A stretch of 64,000 nucleotides of DNA, from assembly GCF_026340465.1 (NCBI RefSeq), contig NZ_JAPEPC010000001.1:1240001-1304000 (forward strand), given 5' to 3'. This document shows positions 16,856 through 25,008 of the stretch, piece after piece. Positions within the stretch are counted from its first letter, which is position 1; each line of letters starts with the position of its first letter. The notes beneath the pieces are model-generated. The model was not told the origin of the DNA and did no database searches. It worked only from the letters and a program-made list of their open reading frames with translations. Source of the stretch: Streptomyces sp. NBC_01306 (GTDB lineage Bacteria; Actinomycetota; Actinomycetes; Streptomycetales; Streptomycetaceae). Made by a program: the position numbers and the translations under genes.

Positions 16856-16887
16856 TGCGGCGCCCGACCGACAGGCCGGGCGCCGCA
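16856..16887. terminator. hairpin in the TetR/ABC intergenic region
   Basis: 11-bp perfect stem TGCGGCGCCCG with its complement and a 10-nt loop. On the reverse strand it lies about 190 nt past the substrate-binding-protein stop and just past the remnant at 16897-16992, so it could be the terminator of the gene whose tail is left there. Confidence 0.55.
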
Positions 16888-16896
16888 ATCCGTACA

Positions 16897-16992
16897 TCAC
16901 ACCTGCGAGGTGGCCCCGCGGCCGAAGTGCCGGGCGAAGACCGCGGCCGTGATCCCGGGGTCGGGCGCCAGGAACGGCACTCGGGCGGTGTC
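16897..16992 (-). pseudogene. possible C-terminal remnant of a lost gene
   Basis: In one reverse frame, 31 codons run to a TGA at 16897-16899 with strongly coding-like GC-rich third positions: DTARVPFLAPDPG, then ITAAVFARHFGRGATSQV. Upstream the frame loses coding character and meets a stop near 17053. A hairpin follows at 16856-16887, as after a normal gene. I do not recognise the family. The intergenic gap here (16740-17073, 334 nt) otherwise holds only the TetR operators and this hairpin. Confidence 0.3.
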
Positions 16993-17073
16993 ACGGCCGC
17001 CGGGAAGCCACCAGCCCGGACACGCCGGCCTCCACCCGTTCTGCCGCGACGTGATCACCACTCCGGACAGCCC

Positions 17074-18111
17074 CTAATGGGCCTTCTTCGCGAACTCCGT
17101 CGTGTACGTCTTGGACAGGTCCACCGTGGCGTTCTTGAGGTTGGGGTTGAACGCCTTGAGCACCTTCTCGACCGTCTCGGGGCCGTTGGCCGGCATCACC
17201 CCGTCCTTGGTGAACATCGGCAGGGTCGCCTTGATCGACTGCGCGTAGAGGCTCTTGCCGCCCTGCGCGTAGTCCGCCGGCATCTTCGCCGCGATCTCCT
17301 CGGGAGAGTGCGACGACATCCACTTCAGGGTCTTCACGAACGCGTTGACCAGCTTCTGCACCGCCGGCTTGTGACCGTCGACCCAGTCGGCGTTCATGTA
17401 GAGGCTGGACGAGGGGTAGGGACCGCCGAGCGCCGCCTGCGAGCCCTCGGGGGTACGCATGTCGATGAGCACCTTGCCGAGCTTCTGGTCGAGGATGTTC
17501 GCGACCGTCGGGTCGGTCGTCATACCGCCCTGGATCGAGCCCTGCTTGAGCGCGGCGATGAACGTCTGCCCCGCGCCCACCGCGACGGGTGTGAAGTCGC
17601 TGCTCTGCCCGCCCGCGCGGACCGCCAGGTACTTGGTGAGGAAGTCGGTGGACGAGCCGAGGCCGGTGACACCCAGCTTCTTGCCCTTGAAGTCCTTGGG
17701 GCCGGTGAGGGATCCAGCCGCCTTGTTGGAGACCACCTCGACCTCGCCGGGCGCATGCGAGAACTGCACCACCGACTCCACGTGCTTGCCCTTGGACTGG
17801 AGATCGAGCGTGTGGTCGTAGAAGCCGACGGTGCCCTGGACGTCCCCGGAGACCAGCGCGGTCTCGGCCTGGACACCCGCGGGCTCGGTCAGCAGCGAGA
17901 CGTCGAGGCCCTCGTCCTTGAAGTAGCCGAGCCGCTGGGTGAGCATCGCGGGCAGATAGATGACCTTGTCCAGGCCGCCCACCATGATCTTGATCTTGCC
18001 GGCGTCCTTGCCCTCACTCGGGGAATCGCCGCCGCAGCCGGTGAGCGCGGTCAGCGCCAGCACACCTGTCACCGCGACTGCCGACACTCTGCTGATGCTG
18101 CGCATGTTCAT
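17074..18111 (-). CDS. ABC transporter substrate-binding lipoprotein (NMT1/THI5-like)
   Basis: 345 residues. The signal sequence ends in a lipobox (LALTALTGC, Cys ~23), so the mature protein is membrane-anchored outside the cell. The mature part is an SsuA/THI5-type binding fold: IKIMVGGLDKVIYLPAMLTQ, RLGYFKDEGLDVSLL, TVGFYDHTLDLQSKGKHV and the hinge LTGPKDFKGKKLGVTGLGSS. These proteins bind sulfonates, nitrate, pyrimidine precursors of thiamine or similar small molecules; nothing here decides which. The start is the ATG at 18111 (AGGGA before it). The 151-nt gap from the permease stop contains short GATTTGTGCGGA-type repeats. Third gene of the ATPase-permease-SBP operon. Confidence 0.9.
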   Translation of the reverse strand: MNMRSISRVSAVAVTGVLALTALTGCGGDSPSEGKDAGKIKIMVGGLDKVIYLPAMLTQRLGYFKDEGLDVSLLTEPAGVQAETALVSGDVQGTVGFYDHTLDLQSKGKHVESVVQFSHAPGEVEVVSNKAAGSLTGPKDFKGKKLGVTGLGSSTDFLTKYLAVRAGGQSSDFTPVAVGAGQTFIAALKQGSIQGGMTTDPTVANILDQKLGKVLIDMRTPEGSQAALGGPYPSSSLYMNADWVDGHKPAVQKLVNAFVKTLKWMSSHSPEEIAAKMPADYAQGGKSLYAQSIKATLPMFTKDGVMPANGPETVEKVLKAFNPNLKNATVDLSKTYTTEFAKKAH

Positions 18112-18262
18112 CACGTCCCTGTGATTCGTACGAAGATTTGTGCGGAGATTTGCGCGGAATTGCCTGGCGCGGAATCTGCCGGGAGGTCCGGATTCGGGGC
18201 CGGGGCACCGGGGTGCGAGCCGGGGGCGCCCCGGCCCCGAAGCGGGGGCGTCCTCGAAGCCG

Positions 18263-19183
18263 TCAGCGCTCGCTCCCGGCATCCACCGGTCGCCATCGGA
18301 ACAGCCGCCGCTCGGCGAAGGTGAGCAGTCCTTCGGTGATCAGGGCGACGACCGCGAGGATCACCATCGCCGCGTACACACCGGCGGCGTTGAAGGTTCC
18401 CTGAGAGGCGGACACCAGCAGTCCGAGGCCCTTGGTCGCGCCGATGTACTCGCCCACGATCGCGCCGATGAGGGCGAAGCCGAAGCTGACATGAAGGCTG
18501 GTGAAGATCCAGGAGGTGGCGGAGGGGATGACCACCTGGAAGGTGACACGCCGGTTGCTCGCGCCGAGGATCCGCGCGTTGGCGACCAGGTTGCGGTCGA
18601 CTTCCCTGGCGCCCTGGAAGGCGTTGAAAAAGACGGGGAAGAAGACCAGCACCACGGCGGATGCGACCTTCGAGGCCGGGCCGAGACCGAACCAGATGAG
18701 GAAGACCGGCGCCAGCACGATACGCGGAATGGCGTTGAGGACCTTGATGTACGGGCCGAGCACATCGGAGAGGAACCGGATGCGGCCGAGAGTGATACCC
18801 AGGACCACACCGGCGATCACACCGATGACCCAGCCGAGCAGCGCCTCGTACATCGTGTACCAGATCTGTTCCCAGAGGGATCCCTGAGCGGTGCCGTGCA
18901 GCGCCCACTCCCGGATCTGGTCCCAGATCTTCGACGGCATCGAGAAGTTGAAGGGGTCGATGACCTTGGCGCGGGCCAGGATCTCCCAGAGGGCGACCAC
19001 CGCGATCAGCAGCAGCGCACGGCTCACGTACACCACCGCGCGGCGGTTGCGTGCGGCCCGCTGGCGCTCCTCGGTCCGGCCGGTCCGCTTGTCGGGGGTG
19101 GCCGTCGGGCCGACGGACGGCAGGGTGGTGGTGGCACCCGGCACGGGTTCGGTCTCAGGCGGCATCAGCGGCACCTCGCTCAC
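18263..19183 (-). CDS. ABC transporter permease (SsuC/TauC/NitT type)
   Basis: 306 residues. A Pro/Thr-rich N-terminal tail and a basic stretch (RQRAARNRRAVVYVS) precede about six membrane segments (first ALLLIAVVALWEIL). The cytoplasmic EAA loop is present (EVDRNLVANARILGASNRRV). It therefore forms the membrane channel with the ATPase encoded just upstream and feeds from the lipoprotein downstream. The start at 19183 overlaps the ATPase 3' end by 29 nt; an ATG six codons later is also possible. Substrate undetermined, as for the binding protein. Confidence 0.9.
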   Translation of the reverse strand: MSEVPLMPPETEPVPGATTTLPSVGPTATPDKRTGRTEERQRAARNRRAVVYVSRALLLIAVVALWEILARAKVIDPFNFSMPSKIWDQIREWALHGTAQGSLWEQIWYTMYEALLGWVIGVIAGVVLGITLGRIRFLSDVLGPYIKVLNAIPRIVLAPVFLIWFGLGPASKVASAVVLVFFPVFFNAFQGAREVDRNLVANARILGASNRRVTFQVVIPSATSWIFTSLHVSFGFALIGAIVGEYIGATKGLGLLVSASQGTFNAAGVYAAMVILAVVALITEGLLTFAERRLFRWRPVDAGSER

Positions 19184-19970
19184 GGGTGATACGGACTTCC
19201 TCGCCCAGCGAGGCCCAGATCTCGCGGTAGATCTCGACGAACCGTGGTTCGAGCCGGACGGCCTCGACCTTGCGGGGCCTGGGCAGGTCGATCTCGAAGA
19301 CCTGTTTGACGGTCGCCGGGCCGGCCGTCATCACCACCACCCGGTCGGCGAGCGCGATGGACTCCTCCAGGTCGTGGGTGACGAAGACGACCGAGGTACC
19401 GGTGCCCGCGCAGAGTTCGAGGAGTTCGTCGGACATCAGCGCCCTGGTCTGGACGTCGAGCGCGGAGAACGGCTCGTCCATCAGCAGGATCTCGGGATCG
19501 TTGACAAAGGTCGCGGCGAGCGCGACCCGCTTTCGCTGGCCTCCGGAGAGCTGGTGCGGGTAGCGGTCCTCGAACGCGGAGAGGCCGACACGGGCCAGCC
19601 ACTCGCGGGCCTTCTCCTTGGCTTCGGCCTTCGGTGCGCCGCGGAAGCGCGGGCCCGCCATCACATTGGACAGGACGGTCCGCCAGGGGAAGACAGCGTC
19701 CTGCTGGAAGACGAATCCGACCTTGTCGCCGATGCCGCGGACCGGCTCACCGGCCACCAGTACCTCGCCCTCGGTGGGCTCCTCCAGGCCGCTGACCAGG
19801 GTCAGCGTGGTCGACTTGCCACAGCCCGTGGGGCCGACGACCGCGACGAACTCACCGCGCCCGACGGTGAGATCCAAGTCCCGCACGGCGGTGTGCGGCA
19901 CCCCCGACGGGGTCCGGAACACCTTGCTGGCGCCCCGCAGCTCAATGGCGGGGCTCGTGTCTGTGCTCAT
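19155..19970 (-). CDS. ABC transporter ATP-binding protein (SsuB/TauB/NitT type)
   Basis: 271 residues from the ATG at 19970. Walker A is VGPTGCGKSTTLTLVSGL, the signature LSGGQRKRVALA, Walker B ILLMDEPFSALD and H-loop VFVTHDLEES. It energises import by the SBP-permease pair encoded downstream in the same operon. The short FEIDLPRPRKVEAVR tail is typical of the nitrate/sulfonate/taurine subfamily. The promoter lies in the 168-bp divergent region shared with the CitB-type response regulator (20139), so that regulator could control this transporter; this is inference. Confidence 0.92.
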   Translation of the reverse strand: MSTDTSPAIELRGASKVFRTPSGVPHTAVRDLDLTVGRGEFVAVVGPTGCGKSTTLTLVSGLEEPTEGEVLVAGEPVRGIGDKVGFVFQQDAVFPWRTVLSNVMAGPRFRGAPKAEAKEKAREWLARVGLSAFEDRYPHQLSGGQRKRVALAATFVNDPEILLMDEPFSALDVQTRALMSDELLELCAGTGTSVVFVTHDLEESIALADRVVVMTAGPATVKQVFEIDLPRPRKVEAVRLEPRFVEIYREIWASLGEEVRITRERGAADAA

Positions 19971-19986
19971 GAACCGGGACCGTAGA

Positions 19987-20055
19987 TGTGGCACACAGCA
20001 CAGCGGCAGCCTTGTGGGCGCAAGGCAGTCTTCTGCCTGCAAGAGACTGTTGTGC
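19987..20055. promoter_or_regulatory. inverted-repeat-rich divergent control region
   Basis: Between the ABC operon and the response regulator gene there are repeated GCACA/TGTGC half sites (TGTGGCACACA at 19987-19997 and TTGTGC near 20050). There is also an imperfect hairpin with CAGTCT and AGACTG arms at 20026-20049. This is a plausible docking region for the divergently encoded regulator. No binding evidence. Confidence 0.35.
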
Positions 20056-20138
20056 TCGTTTTGCGCGCGCTACAACTACGTGGTTAACAAGAACGTCTCA
20101 GACCGGTAATGGCACCGGTAATGACAGAGAGCGGCCCG

Positions 20139-20861
20139 ATGATTGATGTCCTGGTGGTCGATGACGACTTCCGTGTCGCTGAGATCAACGCTGCGTACGT
20201 GGGGAAGGTTCCCGGATTCCGCGTCGCGGCCCGTGCGCACAGCGCCGCCCAGGCCATGGCCGCACTGGAGCGCGAACGCATCGATCTGGTCCTGCTCGAC
20301 CACTATCTGCCGGACGAGACGGGACTCTCACTGGTCCGGCGGATGCGCGAACTGGGCCACCACACCGACGTGATCATGGTGACCGCGGCCGGCGACGTGG
20401 CGACCGTGCAGGCAGCCATGCGCCATGGCGCCCTGCACTACCTGGTCAAACCGTTCACCTTCTCGGTGCTGCGTTCCCGGCTGGAGGGCTACGCGGCGCT
20501 GCGGCGCACGGTGAGCCGCGTCGTAGGCAGCGGGCAGTGCGCGGGACAGGAACAGGTCGACCGGATCTTCGGCGCGCTGCGGACCACCGGGCCCGCCGCG
20601 TCATCGGGCCTGCCCAGCGGGCACTCCGTACCGACTTCCGACCTGATCCGCGAGGTTCTGACGGGCGCCCGGCAACCGCTGTCGGCGCACCAGGTGGCCG
20701 CCCGGACGGGGCTGAGCCGCTCCACCGCACAGCGCTACCTGCGGCAGCTGGAGCAGACGGGGCGGCTCAGACTGACCCTGAAGTACGGGGACACGGGGCG
20801 GCCCGAGCATCGCTACGCCTGGGCCGCGCCCGGATCAGACGGCCCCGGCACCGGTCAGTGA
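20139..20861 (+). CDS. response regulator of the CitB/DcuR type
   Basis: 240 residues from the ATG at 20139 (MIDVLVVDDDFRVAEI); in-frame ATGs at 20109 and 20121 would add 10 or 6 residues. The receiver domain has the acidic pair DDD, phospho-acceptor Asp in DLVLLDHYLPDETG, Thr in MVTAAGD and Lys in YLVKPFTF. The output is the CitB-type helix-turn-helix LSAHQVAARTGLSRSTAQRY. This class pairs with CitA/DcuS kinases, and the only such kinase in the window is at 12632-14266, 5.9 kb away. Adjacent genes are an ABC importer (divergent) and a DUF485/SSS symporter (convergent), plausible targets. Its 3' end overlaps the symporter 3' end by 27 nt. Confidence 0.92.
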   Translation: MIDVLVVDDDFRVAEINAAYVGKVPGFRVAARAHSAAQAMAALERERIDLVLLDHYLPDETGLSLVRRMRELGHHTDVIMVTAAGDVATVQAAMRHGALHYLVKPFTFSVLRSRLEGYAALRRTVSRVVGSGQCAGQEQVDRIFGALRTTGPAASSGLPSGHSVPTSDLIREVLTGARQPLSAHQVAARTGLSRSTAQRYLRQLEQTGRLRLTLKYGDTGRPEHRYAWAAPGSDGPGTGQ

Positions 20862-22442
20862 CCGCACCTCCGTCTCGGCGTGCCGGGCGGCGTCCGGCGG
20901 CTCGGACGAGGTGACCGTACCGAGCCAGCCCGCGAGGAATCCGAGGGGGATGGAGAGCAGGCCCGGATTCTCCAGGGGGAAGAACTGGAAGTCCACGCCG
21001 GGGAAGAGCGAGGTGGGGCTCCCGGAGACGACCGGCGAGAGGACCACCAGGACGACTGCGGGGATGAGCCCCCCGTACACCGACCAGACCGCGCCGCGCG
21101 TGGTGAAGTTCCGCCAGAACAGCGAGAAGAGCAGCACGGGGAGATTGGCCGATGCCGCGACGGCGAAGGCCAGCCCCACCAGGAACGCGACGTTCAGGTC
21201 CTTCGCCAGCAGACTGAGCCCGATGGCCACGGCACCGATCCCGGCCGCCGCGACCCGGGCGACGGCCACCTCGCTGCGCTGCTTGGCGCTGCGGCGTGTG
21301 ACGGTCGCGTAGAGATCGTGGGCGACCGAGGCCGACGAGGCCAGCGTGATCCCTGCGACGACGGCGAGGATGGTGGCGAAGGCCACGGCGGCGACCACGG
21401 CGAAGAGGACCGTCCCCCCGGTGGACTCCGCTCCCCCGCCGACCTCCAGAGCGAGCAGCGGTACCGCGGTGTTCCCGGCCGGGTTCGACGCCCGTACCTG
21501 GTCGGAGCCGACGAGCGCGGCCGCACCGAAGCCGAGCACGATCGTCATCAGATAGAAGCCCCCGATGAGCCCGATCGACCAGACGACGGAACGGCGGGCG
21601 GCGCGAGCGGTGGGCACGGTGTAGAAGCGCGACAGGATGTGCGGCAGCCCGGCCGTTCCGAGGACCAGCGCCAGGCCGAGGCTGATGAAGTCGATACGGG
21701 AGGTCCAGTCTCCGCCGTACTTGAGTCCGGGAGCCAGGAACTTCATGCCGTGGCCGCTGCGGTGCGCGGCGGAGTTGAGCAGCAGGTTGAAGTCTCCGTG
21801 GAAGCGCACCAGGACGAGCACCGTGAGCAGGATCGATCCTGTCATCAGCAGGACGGCTTTCACGATCTGGATCCAGGTGGTGGCTCGCATCCCGCCGAGC
21901 GTCACATAGATCACCATCAGCGCCCCGACACCGATCACGGCCCAGGCCTGGGCCGCGCCGCTGTTCCCGCCGAGCAGGAGCGAGACGAGGCTTCCGGCAC
22001 CGACCATCTGCGCCACCAGATACAGCACCGACACCGTGACGGATGACGAGCCCACCGCGATCCGGACCGGGTGTTCACTCATCCGGGCCGCCACGACATC
22101 GGCGAGCGTGAACCGGCCGCAGTTGCGCACCAGTTCTGCCACCAGAAGCAGAACGACCAGCCAGGCGACGAGGAATCCGACCGAGTAGAGCATGCCGTCG
22201 TAGCCGAAGAGCGCGATCAGTCCCGAGATACCGAGGAAGGACGCCGCCGACATGTAGTCGCCGGCGATGGCGAAACCGTTCTCCATCGGGGAGAAGAGGC
22301 GCCCGCCGACGTAGAACTCCTCTGCGGAACCATGCCGGTTGCGGCCCACCCAGGTGGTGATCGCGAGGGTGGCCGCGACAAAGACGCTGAACAGCAGCAG
22401 CGCCAGGGTCTGGTGCTGCGTGGTGATCGCATGGTTGCTCAA
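20835..22442 (-). CDS. sodium:solute symporter (ActP/MctC-like cation-acetate symporter)
   Basis: 535 residues and about 13 membrane helices. SSS-family features: NRHGSAEEFYVGGRLFSPME, FAIAGDYMSAASFLGISG, and DVVAARMSEHPVRIAVG. It imports acetate or another monocarboxylate driven by Na+ or H+. The start is a TTG at 22442 that overlaps the stop of the DUF485 gene (TTGA, 4 nt), with GAGGGATC upstream; no ATG or GTG fits. A DUF485 protein followed by an ActP-like symporter is the standard acetate/pyruvate uptake pair. The gene faces a carboxylate-type response regulator, which suggests it belongs to the same regulon. Confidence 0.9.
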   Translation of the reverse strand: MSNHAITTQHQTLALLLFSVFVAATLAITTWVGRNRHGSAEEFYVGGRLFSPMENGFAIAGDYMSAASFLGISGLIALFGYDGMLYSVGFLVAWLVVLLLVAELVRNCGRFTLADVVAARMSEHPVRIAVGSSSVTVSVLYLVAQMVGAGSLVSLLLGGNSGAAQAWAVIGVGALMVIYVTLGGMRATTWIQIVKAVLLMTGSILLTVLVLVRFHGDFNLLLNSAAHRSGHGMKFLAPGLKYGGDWTSRIDFISLGLALVLGTAGLPHILSRFYTVPTARAARRSVVWSIGLIGGFYLMTIVLGFGAAALVGSDQVRASNPAGNTAVPLLALEVGGGAESTGGTVLFAVVAAVAFATILAVVAGITLASSASVAHDLYATVTRRSAKQRSEVAVARVAAAGIGAVAIGLSLLAKDLNVAFLVGLAFAVAASANLPVLLFSLFWRNFTTRGAVWSVYGGLIPAVVLVVLSPVVSGSPTSLFPGVDFQFFPLENPGLLSIPLGFLAGWLGTVTSSEPPDAARHAETEVRSLTGAGAV

Positions 22443-22909
22443 CGGCTGATCCCTCGTGTCAATTCCTGTGTGTCCCAGCGGAGATCGAGCGCCGCCCGGT
22501 CCCTGCGCAGCCGCGCGTGACGGGTGTATGCCCAGGTGAGCAGGAAGGTGGAGAGGAACTGCCCGAGCCCCGCCAGCATCGCCACATTCACCGCTCCGGC
22601 CACCGGGCGCGCCATGAACCCCGGTGCGGCCGTGGCCATGACGACATACGCGAGGTACCAGACGAAGAACGCGCACACCGCGGGGACGACGAACCTCCGG
22701 TAGCGGCTGCGCACTTCCTGGAAGGCGGAGCTGCTCTGTACCTCCAGGTAGATGTCGGCCGCGCTGCGTCCCCGCTCCGGGGCGGCCTGCGCCGGTACGG
22801 CCACGGGAACACCGGTGCCGTCCGACTCGCCCCAGCCGGAGGCCAACGCGTCGTACCAGGGGTCGTCCAACCGCACCTCAGCGGCGTCGAGCCCGTCGTC
22901 CTTCTCCAC
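22439..22909 (-). CDS. DUF485 family membrane protein
   Basis: 156 residues from a GTG at 22909 (a purine-rich GGGAGAGGG upstream; exact start uncertain). Residues ~1-60 are acidic/Pro-rich cytoplasmic sequence. The DUF485 core follows (AADIYLEVQSSSAFQEVRSR, then two membrane helices VVPAVCAFFVWYLAYVVMA and NVAMLAGLGQFLSTFLLTWA). The family is almost always encoded next to acetate/monocarboxylate symporters and is thought to help their assembly or activity. Here it is translationally coupled to the symporter through the TTGA overlap. Confidence 0.88.
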   Translation of the reverse strand: MEKDDGLDAAEVRLDDPWYDALASGWGESDGTGVPVAVPAQAAPERGRSAADIYLEVQSSSAFQEVRSRYRRFVVPAVCAFFVWYLAYVVMATAAPGFMARPVAGAVNVAMLAGLGQFLSTFLLTWAYTRHARLRRDRAALDLRWDTQELTRGISR

Positions 22910-23111
22910 CGAACACCCTCTCCCTGTGCGCGACCGCTTCAGCCGCGTGCCCAAGGATGGGTACTTCGGAGGGCTTCCGAACCCTTATCGCCCCCTCTTC
23001 ACCCCTTTAGGTGATGGACCAGGCAACGGACCAGCGCACGGCACTCGACGATCCGTTCCAACTGTTCCAAGGGATTCAGCGGTTCACGCGGAGAGCCTGG
23101 ATATCGCTCGC

Positions 23112-23560
23112 TCACGGTCGGGCGCCGGCCGGTGCTGCGGATGCCAGTCGTGCCGCTGGTGGGAGCGGTGCGTGGTGGGGGCAGGCTTCGAACGCCTGGA
23201 TCGCCAGCGCTGCGAAGCGCCGGGAGGCCGTGACCTGGGCGGCGGTGGATGTGGCGTGGATCCCCTTGCTGGCCATGAGGACGAGGAAGAGGTCGTCCAG
23301 GACGAAGCCGGGCCTCAGGCGCCCTGCGTCCTTGGCCCGCCGGACCAGTCCGACGACTGCTTTCACCGTGTACTCACGTCCCGCAACATCGGGCGCCCCC
23401 GGGAGTGTTGACAGGAAGGCTTCGGTGAAACCCCGGTCGCGTGCGTGCAGTTCACAGATCCTCTCGATCGCCAGGCAGAGGCCACGCCACGGATCAGGAT
23501 CTGCGCACCCCTCGTCGACGATGGTGCGGCATGCACGCAGCTGGTCCGCGAAGGCTCCGG
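23112..23560 (-). pseudogene. truncated TetR-type regulator (C-terminal part only)
   Basis: The reverse frame ending at 23112 encodes a TetR C-terminal ligand domain: FADQLRACRTIVDEGCADP, DPWRGLCLAIERICELHARD, RGFTEAFLSTLPGAPDV and LVRRAKDAGRLRPGFVLDDL. No helix-turn-helix, start codon or RBS precedes it. Upstream of about 23560 the same frame becomes antisense to a dehydrogenase fragment and is not homologous. The 5' half has therefore been lost. Together with the adjacent fragment it marks a deletion that removed the shared promoter region of a divergent TetR/oxidoreductase pair. Confidence 0.75.
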
Positions 23561-24244
23561 CGGAGGCTACGTCGAACAGGCCGTCACTCGGGTCGATGAG
23601 GTCCTCCCCCTGCCCAGTGGCCTGTCCGCCGTCGACGCGGTGACGCTCGGCACCTCGGGTGCGGTGGCCCACTTCGGGCTTCGCCACGCCCACTTCGCTC
23701 CCGGGGAGACGGTCTTGGTGCGTGGCGCGGCCGGCAGCATCGGGATCATGGCAGTGCAGCTCGCGGCTCCCGGTGGCGCCGCCGCGGTGGCGGTCACAAC
23801 ATCGTCGGCCGAGCGCGGTGAGCGGCTGCGGCGTCTCGGCGCGACCCATGTGCTGGACCGCTCCGGCAACGGACGGGAAGGGGCTCCCGCGGGCTATGAC
23901 GTCATCATCGACGTTGTGGCCGGTGAGGACATGCCGTCCTTCTTCAACCGACTCAACCCGAACGGCCGCATGGTCGCTGTGGGCGCTGTCGCAGGTCAGC
24001 CGCCTGCGCACTTCGGTACGAAGATGATGGCGGCTTTCCAGAAGTCGATGTCCTTCGCGACTTTCAGCGCGGCCACCGTCACCCAGGCCGACCTGCGTGC
24101 CGTGCGCAGCGAACAGTTGGCCGCAGCCGGTCGCGGCGAGACCGAAACGGTGGTGCACGAGGTGCTGCCACTGGACCAGGCCGTGCTGGCTCACAGAAGA
24201 TGGCCGCGGGCGAGGTCTTCGGCAGGATCGTGCTGACACCGTAA
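23559..24244 (+). pseudogene. truncated quinone oxidoreductase, 5'-deleted and frameshifted
   Basis: From about 23559 the forward frame encodes the C-terminal two-thirds of a medium-chain reductase: GGGYVEQAVTRVDEVLPLPS, the Rossmann motif VLVRGAAGSIGIMAVQLA, YDVIIDVVAGEDMPSFFNRL and NGRMVAVGAVAGQPPAHFG. The N-terminal GroES domain is missing. Near 24194 one base appears lost: after LDQAVLAH the expected family ending KMAAGEVFGRIVLTP is read in another frame, ending at TAA 24242-24244. Two independent lesions indicate a decayed gene. It joins the TetR fragment head to head at ~23555-23565. Confidence 0.8.
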
Positions 24245-24333
24245 TCGAAGGTATCCACGCCGCAAGGGCGGGCCGGAACAGCCCAACGCACCCCCGATCA
24301 AGAGCCGTTGCGGCAGGTCATCGAATCCGTCAC

Positions 24334-25008
24334 CTAGGTGACGGTCGCTCCCGGCGGGAGGGCGAGACCGTGCCGGTAGGCATAGCGCACGGCCTGCGCC
24401 CGGTCGCGGATCCCGGTCTTGGCAAAGAGATTGTTGATGTGCGTCTTCACGGTGGCGGGCGAGATGTGCAGTGAGCGGGAGATCTCCGAGTTGGACAGCC
24501 CTTCCGCGATCAGGGCCAGGATCTCGGCCTCCCGGGGGGTGAGGCCGTCGGGCAGCTCCACGGCGGTCCGCGGGGCCGGCGCGGGCGGCGCGGTGACCCG
24601 CTCGACGAGGAGCCGCTGCACGCTCGGCGAGAGCCCGGCCTGTCCGGCCATGACGTCCTCGATGGCCCGGACGATCTCCTCGCCCCCCGCGTCCTTGGTG
24701 AGGTACCCGCGCGCCCCGGCCTGGAGTGCGGGAAAGAGCGAGTCGTCGTCGGAGAACGTCGTGAGCACCACGACCTGAGTGGACGGATACTGCTCGCGGA
24801 TACGACGGGTCGCCTCCACCCCGTCGCAGCGTGGCATCCGCAGGTCCATCAGGACCACGTCGGGGGCGTGTTCGCCCACGAGCGCGACGGCCTCCACTCC
24901 GTCCCTCGCCGCTCCCACTACCTCGACCCCGGGCAGCAGCCCCAGCAGCATCACGATGCCCTCACGCACGACGGACTGGTCGTCGGCCACCACCACCCGT
25001 GCCGTCAT
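24334..25008 (-). CDS. NarL/LuxR-type response regulator
   Basis: 224 residues. Receiver: VVVADDQSVVREGIVMLLG, phospho-Asp in DVVLMDLRMPRCDG, and KDAGGEE at the usual Lys. Output: LuxR helix-turn-helix (GLTPREAEILALIAEGLSN, then EISRSLHISPATVKTHI). It overlaps the upstream kinase gene by 4 nt (ATGA), so it is certainly its partner. Third gene of a membrane protein-kinase-regulator operon. Such Streptomyces systems often answer envelope stress or antibiotics, but no effector gene is adjacent here (upstream is topoisomerase IV B, downstream the deletion scar). Confidence 0.93.
   Translation of the reverse strand: MTARVVVADDQSVVREGIVMLLGLLPGVEVVGAARDGVEAVALVGEHAPDVVLMDLRMPRCDGVEATRRIREQYPSTQVVVLTTFSDDDSLFPALQAGARGYLTKDAGGEEIVRAIEDVMAGQAGLSPSVQRLLVERVTAPPAPAPRTAVELPDGLTPREAEILALIAEGLSNSEISRSLHISPATVKTHINNLFAKTGIRDRAQAVRYAYRHGLALPPGATVT

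Noticed and set aside
23112..24239. One 375-residue reverse protein across the scar
   Set aside because: Only the last third is TetR-like; the first part is antisense to an oxidoreductase fragment with a Rossmann motif, so it is not one gene.
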